This document shows, piece after piece, positions 26,293-35,973 of a stretch of 64,000 bases of DNA. Under the pieces are notes generated by a model that did not search any database, had not been told where the DNA came from, and worked only from the letters and a program-made list of their open reading frames with translations. A program made the translations under genes and the position numbers. Origin of the DNA: Campylobacter concisus (GTDB lineage: Bacteria > Campylobacterota > Campylobacteria > Campylobacterales > Campylobacteraceae); the NCBI RefSeq assembly GCF_003048535.1, contig NZ_PIRQ01000005.1, positions 1 through 64,000 of the forward strand. The letters are read 5' to 3'. Within the stretch, counting starts at the first letter, position 1; the number at the start of each line of letters is the position of its first letter.

Positions 26293-28851
26293 ATGCAAAA
26301 TTTAGATATAAGAAAGGCGTATCTTGATTTTTTTAAATCAAAAGGTCACGAAGTCGTAGCTTCTGCACCACTCGTGCCAAATGATGCAACGCTACTTTTC
26401 ACAAACGCTGGTATGGTGCCATTTAAGAGTATTTTCACAGGCGAAGTGCCACGCCCAACACCACCTATTCGCACTAGCTGTCAGACCTGCATAAGAGCTG
26501 GCGGTAAGCATAACGATCTTGATAACGTCGGCTACACAGCACGCCACCACACGTTTTTTGAGATGCTAGGAAATTTTAGCTTTGGCGAATACTTCAAAAA
26601 AGAGGCGATCTCTTATGCTTGGGAATTTGTAACGGAAGTACTAAAACTACCAAAAGACAAACTTTATGTAACCGTTCACGAAAGCGACGATGAAGCATTT
26701 GAAATTTGGAGTACTCACATCGCAAAAGAGAGAATTTACCGCTTTGGCGATCATGATAACTTCTGGCAGATGGGCGATACTGGACCATGCGGCCCTTGTA
26801 GCGAAATTTTTTACGATCAAGGCGCTGAGCACTTTAACACGCCTGAGGACTACATGGGCGGCGATGGCGATAGATTTTTAGAGATTTGGAACCTTGTTTT
26901 CATGCAGTATGAAAGAAGCGCTGATGGCAAGTTAAGCCCGCTACCAAAGCCAAGCATCGATACTGGCATGGGACTTGAGCGCGTTACTGCTATCTTGCAA
27001 GGTAAATTTAGCAACTACGACAGCACACTTTTTATGCCACTAATTAGCGAAGTAGCAAAGCTTTGTGGCAAGCCATACGTCTATGAAAGTGGCGCTAGCT
27101 ACCGCGTCATAAGCGATCACATCCGTTCAGTCACATTTTTGCTAGCTCAGGGTACGACATTTGACAAAGAAGGCCGTGGCTACGTGCTTCGCCGTATCTT
27201 ACGCCGTGCGATCCGCCATGGATACTTACTAGGCATAAAAGAGCCATTTATGTATAAGCTTGTTGATAAAGTTTGCGAGCTAATGGGCGAGCACTACACC
27301 TATTTAAATGAGAAAAAAGCGGCTGTAAAAGAGCAGATAAAGCTTGAAGAAGAGAGATTTCTAGCGACTATTGCAAGCGGTTTAGAGCTATTTGAGAGCG
27401 AGCTTAAAAATACAAAAGAAATTTTTAGCGGAGAGGCTGCGTTTAAGCTTTATGACACATTTGGTTTTCCACTTGATCTAACAGCTGATATGCTTAGAGA
27501 AAAGGGCTTAAAGGTCGATGAAGCAAGGTTTGATGAGCTTATGAGCGAGCAAAAAGCACGTGCAAAAGCTGCTTGGAAAGGCAGTGGCGACAAGAGTGCG
27601 AAGGGCGATTTTAAAGAGCTACTTGAGAAATTTGGTGAGAATAAATTTGTAGGCTACGAAGAGCTTAAGAGTAAAAGTAAAATTTTAGCCCTGCTTGATG
27701 AAGAATTTAAAAATGTAGATAGCTTAGATGCTGGCAAAGAGGGCTGGGTGATGTTTGATGTCACTCCATTTTACGCTCAAAGTGGCGGTCAGTGCGGCGA
27801 TAGCGGTAAGATAGTAGGCAAAGCAAATGTGATTGATACGCAAAAATTTCATGGGCTAAATTTATCTTTGGTAAAAACTAGCGCAGCGCTAAAAGTTGGC
27901 GATGAAGTAGAGCTTGAAGTTGGCAGTGATAGAGCAGAAACTGCACGTCACCACAGCGCCACACACTTGCTTCATGCAGCCCTTAGAAACGTGCTTGGCA
28001 CGCATATCGCTCAAGCTGGCTCAAGTGTAGAAGCAGATAGGCTAAGGTTTGACTTCTCTCATCCAAAAGCACTTACTAGCGAAGAAATTTCAAAGGTTGA
28101 AAATTTAGTAAATGAGTGGATACTAAATGGTGCTAACTCAAAAACAGAACTTATGAAACTTGAAGATGCTAAAAATAGTGGAGCTATCGCACTATTTAAT
28201 GAAAAATACGCTGATAATGTAAGAGTCGTTAGCTTTGGCGACGTCAGCAAAGAGCTTTGCGGTGGTACACACGTTAAAAATATAGACGAGATCGGATCGT
28301 TTTTCATCACAAAAGAGAGCGGCGTAAGTGCTGGCGTTAGGCGTATCGAGGCTGTTTGCTCAAGGGCTGCGCTAAATTTAGCAAAATCATTTAGAGCTGA
28401 GATTGATGAGCTAAAAGATGAGCTAAAGAGTGCCGAGCCACTAAATGCGGTCAAAAAGCTAAAAAATGAATTAAGAGTTTTAAAAGATAAACTAAAAAAT
28501 GCTAAAAATTCTCATGAGCTAGTCTATTTAGACATAAATAAAACCAAGCTTTGCGTCACAAGCGTAGATGGTGGAGATATAAAAACCTTGATAGATGAGT
28601 TTAAAAATGAGCATGAAAGTGCTGCTATTTTGCTAATCCAAGCCGATGAGAGTGGCAAAATTTCTCTTGCAGCTGGAGTCAAAAATGCTCCTTTAAAGGC
28701 AGGTGCTTGGGTAAAATTTACAGCACAAATCCTAGGTGGCAATGGCGGTGGTAAAGATGACTTTGCAACAGCCGGTGGCAAAGATGCATCGATGATAGAA
28801 GATGCGATAAAAGACTCACTTGAGTACGCAAGGCAAGCCTTAGAAAAATGA
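26293..28851 (+). CDS. alaS: Alanyl-tRNA synthetase
   Basis: An 852-residue class II synthetase. It shows [14 protein letters not shown] at the start, the aminoacylation core ([45 protein letters not shown]), the editing domain with [13 protein letters not shown] and CGGTHV (zinc ligands), and a C-terminal DHHA1 region ending [17 protein letters not shown]. It charges tRNA-Ala and edits mischarged Ser and Gly. It begins a plus-strand operon with a membrane protein, maf and pbpA, with 4-base overlaps throughout. RBS GAGGA precedes the start. Confidence 0.98.
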   Translation: MQNLDIRKAYLDFFKSKGHEVVASAPLVPNDATLLFTNAGMVPFKSIFTGEVPRPTPPIRTSCQTCIRAGGKHNDLDNVGYTARHHTFFEMLGNFSFGEYFKKEAISYAWEFVTEVLKLPKDKLYVTVHESDDEAFEIWSTHIAKERIYRFGDHDNFWQMGDTGPCGPCSEIFYDQGAEHFNTPEDYMGGDGDRFLEIWNLVFMQYERSADGKLSPLPKPSIDTGMGLERVTAILQGKFSNYDSTLFMPLISEVAKLCGKPYVYESGASYRVISDHIRSVTFLLAQGTTFDKEGRGYVLRRILRRAIRHGYLLGIKEPFMYKLVDKVCELMGEHYTYLNEKKAAVKEQIKLEEERFLATIASGLELFESELKNTKEIFSGEAAFKLYDTFGFPLDLTADMLREKGLKVDEARFDELMSEQKARAKAAWKGSGDKSAKGDFKELLEKFGENKFVGYEELKSKSKILALLDEEFKNVDSLDAGKEGWVMFDVTPFYAQSGGQCGDSGKIVGKANVIDTQKFHGLNLSLVKTSAALKVGDEVELEVGSDRAETARHHSATHLLHAALRNVLGTHIAQAGSSVEADRLRFDFSHPKALTSEEISKVENLVNEWILNGANSKTELMKLEDAKNSGAIALFNEKYADNVRVVSFGDVSKELCGGTHVKNIDEIGSFFITKESGVSAGVRRIEAVCSRAALNLAKSFRAEIDELKDELKSAEPLNAVKKLKNELRVLKDKLKNAKNSHELVYLDINKTKLCVTSVDGGDIKTLIDEFKNEHESAAILLIQADESGKISLAAGVKNAPLKAGAWVKFTAQILGGNGGGKDDFATAGGKDASMIEDAIKDSLEYARQALEK

Positions 28852-29348
28852 GTCATTACGATATAGCTTTTATAAAATTTGACCAAGTAGTACTATTTTT
28901 GCATGTATGCTTTGTAGCTCTTTTTGTGGGGCTACAAGCCGGTCTTGTGCTTGTTGGAAGCTACTTTATAAAAAATAAATTTGAAGACAAGGAACGCTAT
29001 CACATCTTACTTCACATTATAAGACGCTTTGGCATTGCGATTTTCATACTAATCCTTTGCGTGATAGCGACAAGTGTGGTTATAATTTTTGGATTTTATG
29101 ATGCAAATTTGACAAATCCTATGGCAAGTGCAATGGTAGCAACAAAATGCGCAATAGAACTATTTTTACTATTAAATTTAAGCTATATATTTTATAGATA
29201 CAAAAAGGCCTTAAAAGCACTAAGATCGCATGAAATGATCGAGCTAAATGAGAGTTTGATCGTTATAATTTATTACTTCACACCGCTAAATTTATTAGCT
29301 TCTCTAGCAGCCATTTATCTTGGCATAAGCTATAAGGTATTTTTATGA
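28848..29348 (+). CDS. Small conserved membrane protein
   Basis: A 166-residue protein with four TM segments (about 12-37, 60-82, 94-116 and 138-160) and short loops. It starts inside the alaS stop (ATGA) and ends overlapping maf, so it belongs to that operon. I see no catalytic motif. His and Arg residues sit near the membrane edges ([15 protein letters not shown]), as in some cytochrome-like or CopD-like proteins, but this is not enough for a call. Confidence 0.7.
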   Translation: MSHYDIAFIKFDQVVLFLHVCFVALFVGLQAGLVLVGSYFIKNKFEDKERYHILLHIIRRFGIAIFILILCVIATSVVIIFGFYDANLTNPMASAMVATKCAIELFLLLNLSYIFYRYKKALKALRSHEMIELNESLIVIIYYFTPLNLLASLAAIYLGISYKVFL

Positions 29349-29887
29349 TAATACTCGCTTCAAGCTCGCCAACAAGGGCAAATTTATTAAAAGATGCTGG
29401 CATAAATTTCACTCAAATTTCTTTCCAGTTTGACGAGAGCAAGATAGAAAAGAACGTAAAGCCTGAAATTTATGTCCAAAACGTCGTAAAAGCTAAAAAA
29501 GAGCAATTTTTAAAAGAAAACATGGGTCTTAAAAATTTGCTCTTTGCAGATAGCTGTGTGGCGTGTGGAGATAAAATTTTAGGTAAAGCAAAGGACGAAA
29601 AAGAAGCGATTGCCATGCTAAATTTACAAAGTGGCAACGAATGCAGTGTCTATACGGCGATGATATTTTTAGGCGAATTTGAGCTTATAAACGTAAGTAA
29701 GACTACGTATAAATTTAAAAAATTTGACGAGCATGACCTTAATGAATACATAAAAAATAATGAGTGGCAAGGCAAGGCTGGAGCCATGACGATAGAAAAT
29801 TTTAATAAAAAATATATCATCTCCCAACACGGCGAAACCAGCACCGCTATGGGGCTAAATTTAAAAATATTAAAGGCATTTTTATGA
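29345..29887 (+). CDS. maf: Maf-type nucleotide pyrophosphatase
   Basis: A 180-residue Maf/YhdE family protein. Its N-terminus [19 protein letters not shown] has the conserved S-S-S-P-R pattern, and FADSCVACGDKILGKAKDEKEA and NEWQGKAGAMTIE follow. Maf proteins hydrolyse non-canonical or modified nucleoside triphosphates to the monophosphate, cleaning the nucleotide pool. It overlaps the upstream membrane gene and pbpA by 4 bases each. Confidence 0.92.
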   Translation: MIILASSSPTRANLLKDAGINFTQISFQFDESKIEKNVKPEIYVQNVVKAKKEQFLKENMGLKNLLFADSCVACGDKILGKAKDEKEAIAMLNLQSGNECSVYTAMIFLGEFELINVSKTTYKFKKFDEHDLNEYIKNNEWQGKAGAMTIENFNKKYIISQHGETSTAMGLNLKILKAFL

Positions 29888-31812
29888 AATATATCCTGGC
29901 ATTTATCTTTATAGTTGCCATTTCGCTTGGCGGAGCATTTTTATATTTTTATTCGCAAGTTAGATTTGATGCTTACGCTATTATTGATTATAAACCAAAG
30001 CTTACAACGCAAATTTTTGATAGAAACAACGAACTCATCGCAAATATCTTTGAAGAAAATAGAATTTACGTAAAATATAACGACATCCCGCCACGTGTCA
30101 TCGAAGCACTAGTAGCTATCGAAGATACGAGCTACTTTGAGCATGGTGGCATAAACGTAGAAGCTATGGCAAGGGCTGCCATAAAAGATATCAAGGCCAG
30201 AAAACTAGTCGAGGGAGCTTCAACACTAACACAACAGCTCATTAAAAATTTGGCTCTAAGCCGTGAGAAGAAATTTACAAGAAAGATAAAAGAGATCGTG
30301 CTTGCTATGAAGCTTGAAAGCGAGCTTAGCAAAGAAGATATCATCGAAAGATACCTAAATCACGTCTATTTTGGACATGGCTACTACGGCATAAAAACAG
30401 CAGCTGAGGGATATTTTAGAAAAGAGCTAAATGAGCTAAGCATAAAAGAGGTTGCCATGCTAGTTGGCTTGCCAAAGGCTCCAAGTACCTATGATCCTAC
30501 AAAGCACCTTGACTTGTCGCTTAGCCGTGCAAATAGAGTACTTGAGAGAATGTATAGCATCGGCTGGATAAATGAGGATGAGTACCGCAAGGGCGTGCTT
30601 GAAGAGCCAGCGGTCTTTGACGATACACTCACAAGAAATAAAGCCCCTTACGTAGTCGATGAGATAATAAAAGAGGCTTCAAAGAAATTTGACGATATAA
30701 AAACTGGCGGCTATAAGATACAAAGCACAGTTGATCTAAATGTTCAAAAGATCGCTCAAGAAGCTCTAGTCTATGGCTATAATGAAATTTTAAAACGCGA
30801 TAAAAAAGCAAATGCAGAAATCCTAAATGGAGCTATAGTAGTTACTCATCCACAAAGTGGTCAAATTTTAGCTCTAATTGGCGGTATTGACTACGCAAAA
30901 AGCAGTTATAACCGTGCCACTCAAAGCAAGCGCCAGCCAGGATCTAGCTTTAAGCCGTTTATCTATCAAATAGCACTTGATAGCGGTTACTCAGTCGTTT
31001 CTCAAGTGGCTGATATCGCCAGGACATTTGACATGGGCAATGGCAAAGAGTGGACGCCAAAGAATTATAGCGGCGGTTTTCAAGGCTATATCACTATAAA
31101 ATCAGCAATAACCCAGTCGCGTAACCTCGCAACCATAAATTTGCTAAACGATCTTGGTCTTAGCTCGGTTCGTAAACAGCTTACAGATATGGGCTTTAAT
31201 GATATCCCAGAAAATTTATCTATCGCACTTGGAAGTTTTGGGATTTCGCCACTTGACTTTGCGAAATTTTACTCGATGTTCCCAAATGAGGGCCAGATGG
31301 TTGAGCCGACACTTATTAAGCATATAGAAAATAGTTTTGGTGCGTCGATGGACTATGAACCACAAAGAAAGCAGGTACTAAAACCAGAACAAGCATTTTT
31401 GATGACGACACTTCTTCAAAATGTCGTAAATAACGGCACTGGACGCAACGCTAAAATAAACGGCATTCAGATCGCTGGCAAAACCGGCACGACAAATAAC
31501 AACATCGATGCTTGGTTTTGTGGTTACTCGCCTGATATTGAAGCGATAATATGGTACGGAAATGACGACAACAGCCCTATGAAAAAGATTGAGGGTGGTG
31601 GTAGAACAGCCGCACCTGTGTTTAAGAAATTTATGGAAGGCTATATTAAGCTTTATCCTACTTTAAGACGTGCATTTGAGCAGCCAGATGGTGTTTATAA
31701 AGGCTATTATGGAGGCAGTGACGAATACTACACAAACGACTCACCACTACCTCAAAATATGCCAGCAAATGATATTATACAAGATCAAGAAAATGATGGA
31801 TTATTATTTTAG
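29884..31812 (+). CDS. pbpA: Penicillin-binding protein 1A, bifunctional
   Basis: A 642-residue class A PBP. One N-terminal TM helix (about 4-24) anchors it. The GT51 glycosyltransferase domain shows ALVAIEDTSYFEHGG with the catalytic Glu and GASTLTQQLIKN. The transpeptidase domain shows SxxK (PGSSFKPF near 356-363), SRN and KTGTTNN. It polymerises and cross-links peptidoglycan at the outer face of the inner membrane. It closes the alaS operon by a 4-base overlap with maf. Confidence 0.96.
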   Translation: MKYILAFIFIVAISLGGAFLYFYSQVRFDAYAIIDYKPKLTTQIFDRNNELIANIFEENRIYVKYNDIPPRVIEALVAIEDTSYFEHGGINVEAMARAAIKDIKARKLVEGASTLTQQLIKNLALSREKKFTRKIKEIVLAMKLESELSKEDIIERYLNHVYFGHGYYGIKTAAEGYFRKELNELSIKEVAMLVGLPKAPSTYDPTKHLDLSLSRANRVLERMYSIGWINEDEYRKGVLEEPAVFDDTLTRNKAPYVVDEIIKEASKKFDDIKTGGYKIQSTVDLNVQKIAQEALVYGYNEILKRDKKANAEILNGAIVVTHPQSGQILALIGGIDYAKSSYNRATQSKRQPGSSFKPFIYQIALDSGYSVVSQVADIARTFDMGNGKEWTPKNYSGGFQGYITIKSAITQSRNLATINLLNDLGLSSVRKQLTDMGFNDIPENLSIALGSFGISPLDFAKFYSMFPNEGQMVEPTLIKHIENSFGASMDYEPQRKQVLKPEQAFLMTTLLQNVVNNGTGRNAKINGIQIAGKTGTTNNNIDAWFCGYSPDIEAIIWYGNDDNSPMKKIEGGGRTAAPVFKKFMEGYIKLYPTLRRAFEQPDGVYKGYYGGSDEYYTNDSPLPQNMPANDIIQDQENDGLLF

Positions 31813-31821
31813 GAAGATAAT

Positions 31822-32109
31822 ATGAGGATTAAAATTTTACTTTGTTTAGTAGTCGCAAGTATTGCATATGGCGCTAATCTAAATACGGCCAGCAAAAACG
31901 AGTTAATGGGGCTTGGGCTAAGTAAAGGTCAAGCGTTAAACATTATAAAATACAGAAAAGCCCATAAATTTAAAAGTATCGATGAGCTTGAAAAAGTCCA
32001 AGGTATCGGCTTTAACGATATGCAAAAAGTTAAAGAAAAACTTAGCATAAAAGAGAATGCAAAAGCCAAAAAAACTGAAGCAAAAAACTCCAAAGGCAAG
32101 AAAAAATAA
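31822..32109 (+). CDS. ComEA-like helix-hairpin-helix DNA-binding protein
   Basis: A 95-residue exported protein: signal peptide to about Ala18, then a ComEA-type double helix-hairpin-helix (LNTASKNELMGLGLSKGQA, then IDELEKVQGIGFNDMQKV) and a Lys-rich tail. It matches small ComEA-like proteins such as Cj0011c, which bind DNA in the periplasm and aid natural transformation. It lies 9 bases after pbpA, so it may share that transcript. The basic tail adds non-specific DNA affinity. Confidence 0.87.
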   Translation: MRIKILLCLVVASIAYGANLNTASKNELMGLGLSKGQALNIIKYRKAHKFKSIDELEKVQGIGFNDMQKVKEKLSIKENAKAKKTEAKNSKGKKK

Positions 32110-32186
32110 TCTTATTTTTATTTAAAATTTCTAGCCATTTACGTTTGAGTCCTATTATTATGGCTTTTTATAAAGGCTGGTTAGAG

Positions 32187-33761
32187 ATGCTAAATATTAA
32201 TAAATTTAAAAGTATCAGTTTTCTAAAGTTTCTAACTTTATTTACTGCTTATATATTTTTTATAAATTATATATTTTTATACAAGGGCGTTTTTTCAGGC
32301 TTTCTACAAAATAATCAACTCTCTTTTTCCATATTCTTTTTTCTTATATTTGCAATTGTCTTTATCTTGGTTTTCGCAAGTATTTTTTGTATTTTATTTT
32401 TGCCTTTTTTGCTAAAGCCAGTTGCAATTATTTTGATTTTAGCAAGTGGCATATCTGCTTACTTTATGCAAGCTTATGGTGTTATTATAGATAAAGATAT
32501 GTTATTAAACGTCCTACGCACCGACACCAAAGAAGCCTTTAGCTACTTTAGCACAGGTTTAGTTTTTTGGATAATTTTTACAACCATCTTACCTTGCATA
32601 TATGTAGCATTTGTAAAGATTAACTATGATAGTTTCAAAAATGAGCTTAAATTAAGAGCAAAAATTATCTCATTTTCTATAGTTGCGATAGCTATCATAT
32701 TTTCATTAACGTCTAAAATTTTTATACCATTTTTTAGAGAACACTCGAATTTAAGAACCGCATTGCTCCCATACTATCCCATCTACTCAGCTATAAAACT
32801 AGTAAAATCGATCACTCAAAAACCACTACCTTTTACCTATGTAGCAGATGATGCGGTACTAGCTGATAATAAAAAGAAAATTTTAGTTTTGATAGTTGGC
32901 GAGACGCAAAGAAGCAGAAACTACTCACTAAATGGCTATACCAAAAATGATACTAATAAATTTACTAAACAAAAAGGTGTGGTAAGTTTTACAAATTTCT
33001 ACTCATGTGGAACAGCCACAGAGACTAGTGTACCTTGCCTATTTTCAGACTTAAAGCGAGAAAATTTTAGCAACCGTGAAGCAAAAGCTCGTGAAAATTT
33101 AGTTGATATCATCAATAAGCTTGGTATAAAGACATACTTTTTTGGCAACAATAGTGGCGGTTGCAAGGGCGTTTGTGACAATCTTGATCAAAACCATACT
33201 TCAGATCATCGAGCAGAAGGCTTTGATGAAGTGATATTTGATAAGGCAAAAAAGGTCATCAAAGATGCAAATTCCACCACCTTTATCGTGTTACACCTGC
33301 AAGGTTCACACGGCCCTATCTACTACAAAGGCTACCCAAGCAAATTTAAAGAATTTACCCCAACTTGTGATACTGCCGAGCTAAACAAATGCACGCCAGA
33401 AGAAATAGCAAACACCTACGACAATACCATTTTATATGAGGACTATCTACAAAGCGAGCTAATAAACGCCCTTGAAGCAAGAAAAGATGAATTTGAAGTC
33501 ACCATGTTCTTTTTCTCAGATCACGGAGAGAGCTTAGGCGAAAATGGCATATATTTACATGGTCTGCCTTATTCCATCGCTCCAGATGAGCAAAAACACA
33601 TCCCAGCCATAGTCTTTTCAAGCGATAGCGAACTTTTGAAAAGGCTAAAAACTAGGAGAGATGAGAGCCTTTCGCATGATTTTATATTTAGCTCAGTTCT
33701 TGGATATTTTGGAATAAAAACTAAGGTCTATGAGCCAGAATTTGATATTTTTAGGAAGTAA
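32187..33761 (+). CDS. eptC: Phosphoethanolamine transferase (EptA/EptC type)
   Basis: A 524-residue inner-membrane enzyme: five TM helices in the first 190 residues, then a periplasmic sulfatase-fold domain. Metal and nucleophile motifs are LIVGETQRSRNYSLNGY, CGTATETSVPC (Thr nucleophile), FSDHGESLGENGIYLHG and the paired Cys typical of the family. It moves phosphoethanolamine from lipid to lipid A; C. jejuni EptC also modifies the flagellar rod protein FlgG. I prefer ATG 32187, with AAAGG 10 bases upstream, over the TTG at 32145, which has no RBS. flgG also lies in this window. Confidence 0.9.
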   Translation: MLNINKFKSISFLKFLTLFTAYIFFINYIFLYKGVFSGFLQNNQLSFSIFFFLIFAIVFILVFASIFCILFLPFLLKPVAIILILASGISAYFMQAYGVIIDKDMLLNVLRTDTKEAFSYFSTGLVFWIIFTTILPCIYVAFVKINYDSFKNELKLRAKIISFSIVAIAIIFSLTSKIFIPFFREHSNLRTALLPYYPIYSAIKLVKSITQKPLPFTYVADDAVLADNKKKILVLIVGETQRSRNYSLNGYTKNDTNKFTKQKGVVSFTNFYSCGTATETSVPCLFSDLKRENFSNREAKARENLVDIINKLGIKTYFFGNNSGGCKGVCDNLDQNHTSDHRAEGFDEVIFDKAKKVIKDANSTTFIVLHLQGSHGPIYYKGYPSKFKEFTPTCDTAELNKCTPEEIANTYDNTILYEDYLQSELINALEARKDEFEVTMFFFSDHGESLGENGIYLHGLPYSIAPDEQKHIPAIVFSSDSELLKRLKTRRDESLSHDFIFSSVLGYFGIKTKVYEPEFDIFRK

Positions 33762-33768
33762 ATTTAAA

Positions 33769-33796
33769 GCCAGCCTAGGCAAAGCCTGAAGCTGGC
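33769..33796. terminator. Bidirectional terminator between eptC and glyS
   Basis: GCCAGC and GCTGGC enclose an inner AGGC/GCCT stem with an AAA loop. The gene ends converge on it, so it probably serves both strands. It is flanked by short AAATTTAAA repeats. Confidence 0.7.
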
Positions 33797-33802
33797 GCAA
33801 AT

Positions 33803-35821
33803 TTAAAAGCTGATCTCTTTTATATCAGCCACTTTTAGTATCTCGCTATAAATTTGAACAATTATTGCGATGCGGTTGTTTCGCACTTTCTCGTTTTCAA
33901 CATTTATCATAACTTTGTCAAAAAACTCATCTATCTGCGGTTTTAGAGCAAATAGCGCTTTTAGCCTTGGCTCATATGCTAGGCTCTTATCAACTGCATT
34001 AAATGCATCATTTAGGGCTTTTTCAGCGTCTATCTCAAAGAGACTCTCATCGACCTTGCTAAATTTATCATCTTTTATGATGTTTGCAAGGCGTTTAAAT
34101 GTCGAGAAATTCTCCCGAAAGCTTGGCTCACTTGAAATTTTAGCAAGTGCCTCTATCATCTTGGTTAGCTCCAAGATATCCTTTTCGCCGCTTTTTGTGC
34201 ACGCTTTTACGATAGAAGCATTTGTGTCAAAGAAAGTGTAAAGCCTATCAAGGATGAAATTTATAAGCACTTCAACATCAAATTTCTTATACTCTTTTGC
34301 AATATCTTCTAAAATTTCTTTTACATTAAATTTCAAATTATGAGCCAAAACGATCTTTATCACGCCATTAGCCGCACGCCTTAAAGCGTATGGATCTTTG
34401 GTGCCGCTTGGGATTTTGCCAATACTAAAGAGTCCCATTAGCGTATCAAGCTTATTTGAAAGCGCTACAACCGAGCTAAATACCTTACTTGGGCACTGCG
34501 CCTCCTCGCCATCTGGCAAATACTGCTCTTTTATGGCTAAAACGACGTCTTCATCCTCGTTTTTAGCCTTTGCATAGTAAGCACCCATGATGCCTTGAAG
34601 CTCGGTAAATTCATAAACCATCTGAGTTGTAAGATCAGCCTTGCTTAGCATCACAGCTCGCTCAAGCTTTGCTTCATATTCACCCACTTCTTTTTTGAGT
34701 AGCTCGTCATAGTTGCTAGCAAGCTTTTTAGCCACTTTTAGCTCTCTAAGCTCTTTTTCGTAGATACTTCCAAGCTCTTTTAGGTATGTTATATTTTTTA
34801 GTTTTTCTGGACCAAATTCGTGCGCTAGGTCGCTTTGCCAAAAGAACATCGCGTCACTTAGTCTTGCTCTTAGCACCTTTTCGTTGCCCTTGATGATGAG
34901 CGAGTAGTCTTTTGTGATGGCGTTACTAACGACTACAAAGCCATTTGCGAGCTTACCATCTTTAAAGACTGGAAAGTAGCGCTGATTTTCTTTCATAGAA
35001 GTGATGATAACCTCGCTTGGCACCTCCAAAAATTCCTCTTCAAACGAGCCAAGAAGTGCTGTCGGATACTCGGTGATCGCCACGACTTCAGCTAGCAGCT
35101 CTTTATCTATCTCGATCTTTAGCCCACTTTTTTGGCTGATATTTTCAAACTCATCAAGGATTATTTTTTCTCTCTCATCCGCTTTAAGCACGATACCACG
35201 GCTCTTTGAGCCTTCAAAATACTCTTTTATGTTTGAAATTTTTATCTTGTCATAGCTAATGCTTCTATGTGGATAGGTTGAATCACCGCTCTCAACGCCA
35301 AATTTATTAAATTTTATGACTTCATCGCCAAGCAAACACAAAAACGATCTTATCGGTCGGATAAACTCAAACTCGCCATTGCCCCAGCGCATAGACTTGC
35401 CAAAATTTAGACTCTTTAAAAACTCCTCGACCATGTCGCCCATTATCTTAGCAACCGGCTCGCCCTTTACCTCTTTTTCGTGATAAAGCACCTCTTTGCC
35501 GTCTATCTCTTTAAATTTAAGCTCGCTCTCGCTTATGCCGCATTTATTTGCAAAGCTAAGTGCAGCCTTTGTAAAAGCTCCGTCTTTTAGCGCTACTTGC
35601 TTTGGTGCGCCAACGAAACTAGCCACGCTATCTGGCTGAGCCTGCGGGAATTTCTCATGGAAAAAGACCAAACGGCGCGGCGTGTAGTAAAATTTAAACT
35701 CGCTTTTGATGTTGTATTTTTCAAGCACAGCCTGCCATTTAGCATTGATGTTTGGCAGCTCCCTTAAAAATGGTATCGCTGGAAGCTCTTCAACTCCAAT
35801 TTCTAACAATAACTCTTTCAT
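33803..35821 (-). CDS. glyS: Glycyl-tRNA synthetase beta subunit
   Basis: A 672-residue beta subunit of the tetrameric glycyl-tRNA synthetase. It starts KELLLEIGVEELPA, as the family does. YYTPRRLVFF, FGKSMRWGNGEFEFIRPIR, PSEVIITSMKENQRYFPV and PSGTKDPYALRRAANGVIKI follow. It works with GlyQ, which is elsewhere. Its start overlaps the stop of a small upstream ORF (ATGA), suggesting translational coupling. Confidence 0.96.
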   Translation of the reverse strand: MKELLLEIGVEELPAIPFLRELPNINAKWQAVLEKYNIKSEFKFYYTPRRLVFFHEKFPQAQPDSVASFVGAPKQVALKDGAFTKAALSFANKCGISESELKFKEIDGKEVLYHEKEVKGEPVAKIMGDMVEEFLKSLNFGKSMRWGNGEFEFIRPIRSFLCLLGDEVIKFNKFGVESGDSTYPHRSISYDKIKISNIKEYFEGSKSRGIVLKADEREKIILDEFENISQKSGLKIEIDKELLAEVVAITEYPTALLGSFEEEFLEVPSEVIITSMKENQRYFPVFKDGKLANGFVVVSNAITKDYSLIIKGNEKVLRARLSDAMFFWQSDLAHEFGPEKLKNITYLKELGSIYEKELRELKVAKKLASNYDELLKKEVGEYEAKLERAVMLSKADLTTQMVYEFTELQGIMGAYYAKAKNEDEDVVLAIKEQYLPDGEEAQCPSKVFSSVVALSNKLDTLMGLFSIGKIPSGTKDPYALRRAANGVIKIVLAHNLKFNVKEILEDIAKEYKKFDVEVLINFILDRLYTFFDTNASIVKACTKSGEKDILELTKMIEALAKISSEPSFRENFSTFKRLANIIKDDKFSKVDESLFEIDAEKALNDAFNAVDKSLAYEPRLKALFALKPQIDEFFDKVMINVENEKVRNNRIAIIVQIYSEILKVADIKEISF

Positions 35822-35970
35822 ATTTCACTCTTTTTATTAAAATTTTCTCTTTTTTCTCTTACCATTTTTCTTGCCCTCTCCTTCTCTTGTGACTGCAAAA
35901 CGACGCCTCTTATCATAAAAATAAAAAATAAAACAAACGCCGTAATCATAAAAATATCTAAAATTTGCAC
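35818..35970 (-). CDS. Small 50-residue membrane protein between nuclease and glyS
   Basis: A short ORF starting at GTG 35970 (or ATG 35949). Residues 4-24 are strongly hydrophobic (ILDIFMITAFVLFFIFMI). The remainder is highly charged (SQEKERARKMVREKRENFNKKSE). A GGAG ribosome site lies 6 bases before the GTG, overlapping the stop of the upstream gene by location. The stop TGA overlaps the glyS start in an ATGA. The tight fit on both sides and the one-helix-plus-charged-tail layout argue for a real small protein. The function is unknown. Confidence 0.6.
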   Translation of the reverse strand: MQILDIFMITAFVLFFIFMIRGVVLQSQEKERARKMVREKRENFNKKSEI

Positions 35971-35973
35971 TCT

